Assembly (NCBI GenBank): GCA_947646735.1
Contig: CANTFK010000107.1
Span: forward strand, 124,001 to 188,000
Source of the DNA: Peronospora farinosa
Lineage: Eukaryota; Oomycota; Peronosporomycetes; Peronosporales; Peronosporaceae
Direction: 5' to 3'
Length of the DNA stretch: 64,000 nucleotides
Shown: positions 62,749-64,000 of the stretch, piece by piece
How the letters are laid out: the number at the start of each line of letters is the position of its first letter
How positions within the stretch are numbered: the stretch's first letter is position 1
The notes under the pieces: generated by a model
What the model saw: the letters and a program-made list of their open reading frames with translations, nothing else
Database searches by the model: none
Told to the model about the DNA's origin: nothing
Translations under genes and position numbers: made by a program

Positions 62749-63426
62749 ATGGTGCACGAAGGTCTTCTGTGCGAGGCGACCGAAGACGAAGTGGCCTTGG
62801 TGCGTGAGGAATTGGGTTTTGTGCCTAATAATTTGGTAAGAGTAAGCGCATTTGTGGACAACAAGGGTCAGACATCACGAAGTCGCATCTCGGCTGCCCA
62901 TCGTCCTGCTGTGTTACTGCTCTACCCACTGCGCAATGCCGAGGATGCATACAAGAAGAAGCAGCGTGCTAAGGTGGAACCTTTTCCGACCATTTACTGG
63001 CTGGTTTCAACATATTTAAAGGCCTGTGTATCCACGCTGGAAGATCAACAGTTTGTACTGACGCTGCAGCATCGACTGGATGCCGATGAAATCGCCAAAG
63101 AGGTAGGTCTGTCATGGACAGTGTATTGATAAACCACTGGGATCCCGTCTGACTTGACGCTGCAGAAAATGGCGCAAAGCCATCGCGAATACGCGGAGCA
63201 ACGCTGGAAGATGATGACTCCTCATGACGTAAAGCTCGTCAGTAGCAGGGGCTGGGAGTTTGTCTTGCGTGACGTTGGCATCGCCGGCATCCGTGAGTTT
63301 ACCAATGTCAAGTGTCTCCATACGCACTACGCACATTATCTCGCCACTGGTAATAACCTCATTGGCGAATGGGTACAGCAGCTTCTGGACAGCGCAGCCA
63401 CCGAGCGGACAAAAGAGCTCAAGTGA
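62749..63426 (+). CDS. DUF501 family protein (join 62749..63102 and 63166..63426)
   Basis: 204 aa in two exons; intron 63103-63165 (63 nt), GTAGGT to GCAG. The order of conserved blocks is that of DUF501: RPAVLLLYPLRNAEDAYKKK, PFPTIYWLVSTYLKACVSTL (substrate-like P-T-xYWL), a helix with HREYAEQRWKMM, then GIAGIREFTNVKCLHTHYAH and YLATGNNLIGEWV. The last block, with Cys, three His and Asn, is the most conserved part and could bind a metal. The family is best known from bacteria; its biochemical role is not established to my knowledge. The start ATG 62749 is the first in the frame after an upstream non-ATG extension. Convergent with the Rab gene 139 bp away. Confidence 0.85.
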
Positions 63427-63565
63427 ACACGCAACAACAACAACAATGAAAGCGAACACTTTTACCTCTTCTTGTTGCATCTGCCGTACAGGCATCGGCT
63501 TATAACTGATAGCGAGTGGGATGAGAGACCTAAGTGTCTACTAAAGGGCTTGGTAATGTTTTGCT

Positions 63566-64000
63566 CTACCCACCTCCGCAACACTCAGACTTTGTCTGTG
63601 GTTGGTCCACAGCAACATCTATAGACACTCGACTGGGACCCGGCAACTTGCGGACCTGGTGATTTGAGTAGTCAAAGTTCCGCAGAATCGTCGTAGCTGT
63701 CAGTGCAAAGGCCTGACAGCAGCAGCAACAATAACAAAGTCAGTTTACGCGTCTCCCTCACATCTACTTGCTACGAGCAAGCAACGGACCTGCTCCACGT
63801 TGAGCGCCGTCTTGGCTGAGGCCTCAATGAAATAGAGTCCATGAGCAGCGGCCCAACTGCGTCCGTCCTCCTCCGTGACCTCTCGCTTCTGGTCTTCAAC
63901 ATCACACTTCATACCCACGACCATGATTTCCACTTCGTCATTGTGGCAATTCTGATGACATTCTTGCAGCCAACGGCCCAAGTGGTCGAAACTCTCTTTC
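63566..64000 (-). CDS. Rab-family small GTPase, 5' part beyond the window (join 63790..>64000 and 63566..63712)
   Basis: The C-terminal half of a Rab2/Rab4-like GTPase. The upstream exon begins at the window edge inside ESFDHLGRWLQECHQN (after switch II), then VEIMVVGMKCDVE (G4 region), FIEASAKTALNVEQ (G5, SAK). A 77-nt intron (63789-63713, GTCCGT to GTCAG) leads in phase 0 into AFALTATTILRNFDYSNHQV, a variable tail and a terminal ECCGGG before TAG. The CC pair is the expected site of double geranylgeranylation for membrane attachment. The G4 motif is unusual: MKCD instead of NKxD. Vesicle-transport role inferred from the family. Confidence 0.85.

Noticed and set aside
1..64000. tRNA or rRNA genes
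   Set aside because: No cloverleaf with A/B boxes or rRNA core sequence was recognised on reading; a tRNAscan/Infernal run would be needed to exclude them.

Overview
The window is eukaryotic nuclear DNA, best explained as an oomycete of the Peronosporaceae (Phytophthora or downy-mildew type). The evidence is compact host genes with few, short introns; an elicitin-like secreted protein under a textbook oomycete Inr/FPR core promoter; an EER/WY-type candidate secreted effector; an RWP-RK regulator; and chromodomain Ty3/gypsy elements plus a large L1-like LINE. The species cannot be fixed from the sequence alone.

Layout. 0-8.4 kb is a gene-dense block: an INPP4-like phosphoinositide 4-phosphatase cut by the left edge, an RWP-RK protein, a small spliced unknown protein and an unknown two-exon protein. 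9.2-11.95 kb holds a WY effector gene interrupted by an amber codon, and its upstream DNA, which recurs inverted at 48.97-50.30 kb. 11.95-27.4 kb is a pile of decayed gypsy DNA: one LTR-bounded + strand element, a - strand pol with its LTR, and fragments. 27.4-36.85 kb is an apparently full-length LINE flanked by a 15-bp direct repeat. 37.9-46.3 kb is a second host block: a DUF726/TMCO4-like hydrolase, a TPR protein, an SLC25A44-like mitochondrial carrier, the NMD factor UPF2 and an elicitin. 50.39-57.13 kb is a - strand gypsy element with both LTRs, followed by an LTR remnant. 57.9-64 kb is a third host block: PIG-A, ornithine carbamoyltransferase, a DUF501 protein and a Rab GTPase cut by the right edge.

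How it works together. The host genes are ordinary and unrelated: phosphoinositide and GPI metabolism, arginine/urea chemistry, mitochondrial transport, RNA surveillance and vesicle traffic. Secreted-protein genes sit beside repeat-rich DNA, as is usual in these pathogens.

The most unusual biology is in the mobile DNA. (1) The LINE carries an OTU-type protease whose catalytic Cys and His lie in two different overlapping ORFs joined exactly at a canonical -1 frameshift heptamer (A AAT TTA, 33758-33764). (2) The 50-57 kb gypsy element is packed from LTR to LTR with short perfect hairpins, many with 8-12 bp arms, far above chance. (3) All three gypsy assemblages carry an open antisense reading frame between pol and the 3' LTR. 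(4) The broken WY effector encodes, after its stop, a nuclear-localisation-like stretch and a C-terminal EAR-type DLNxxP motif.

Exon joins and starts were worked out by hand from reading frame and GT/AG signals. Domain names rest on motif recognition, not on searches.
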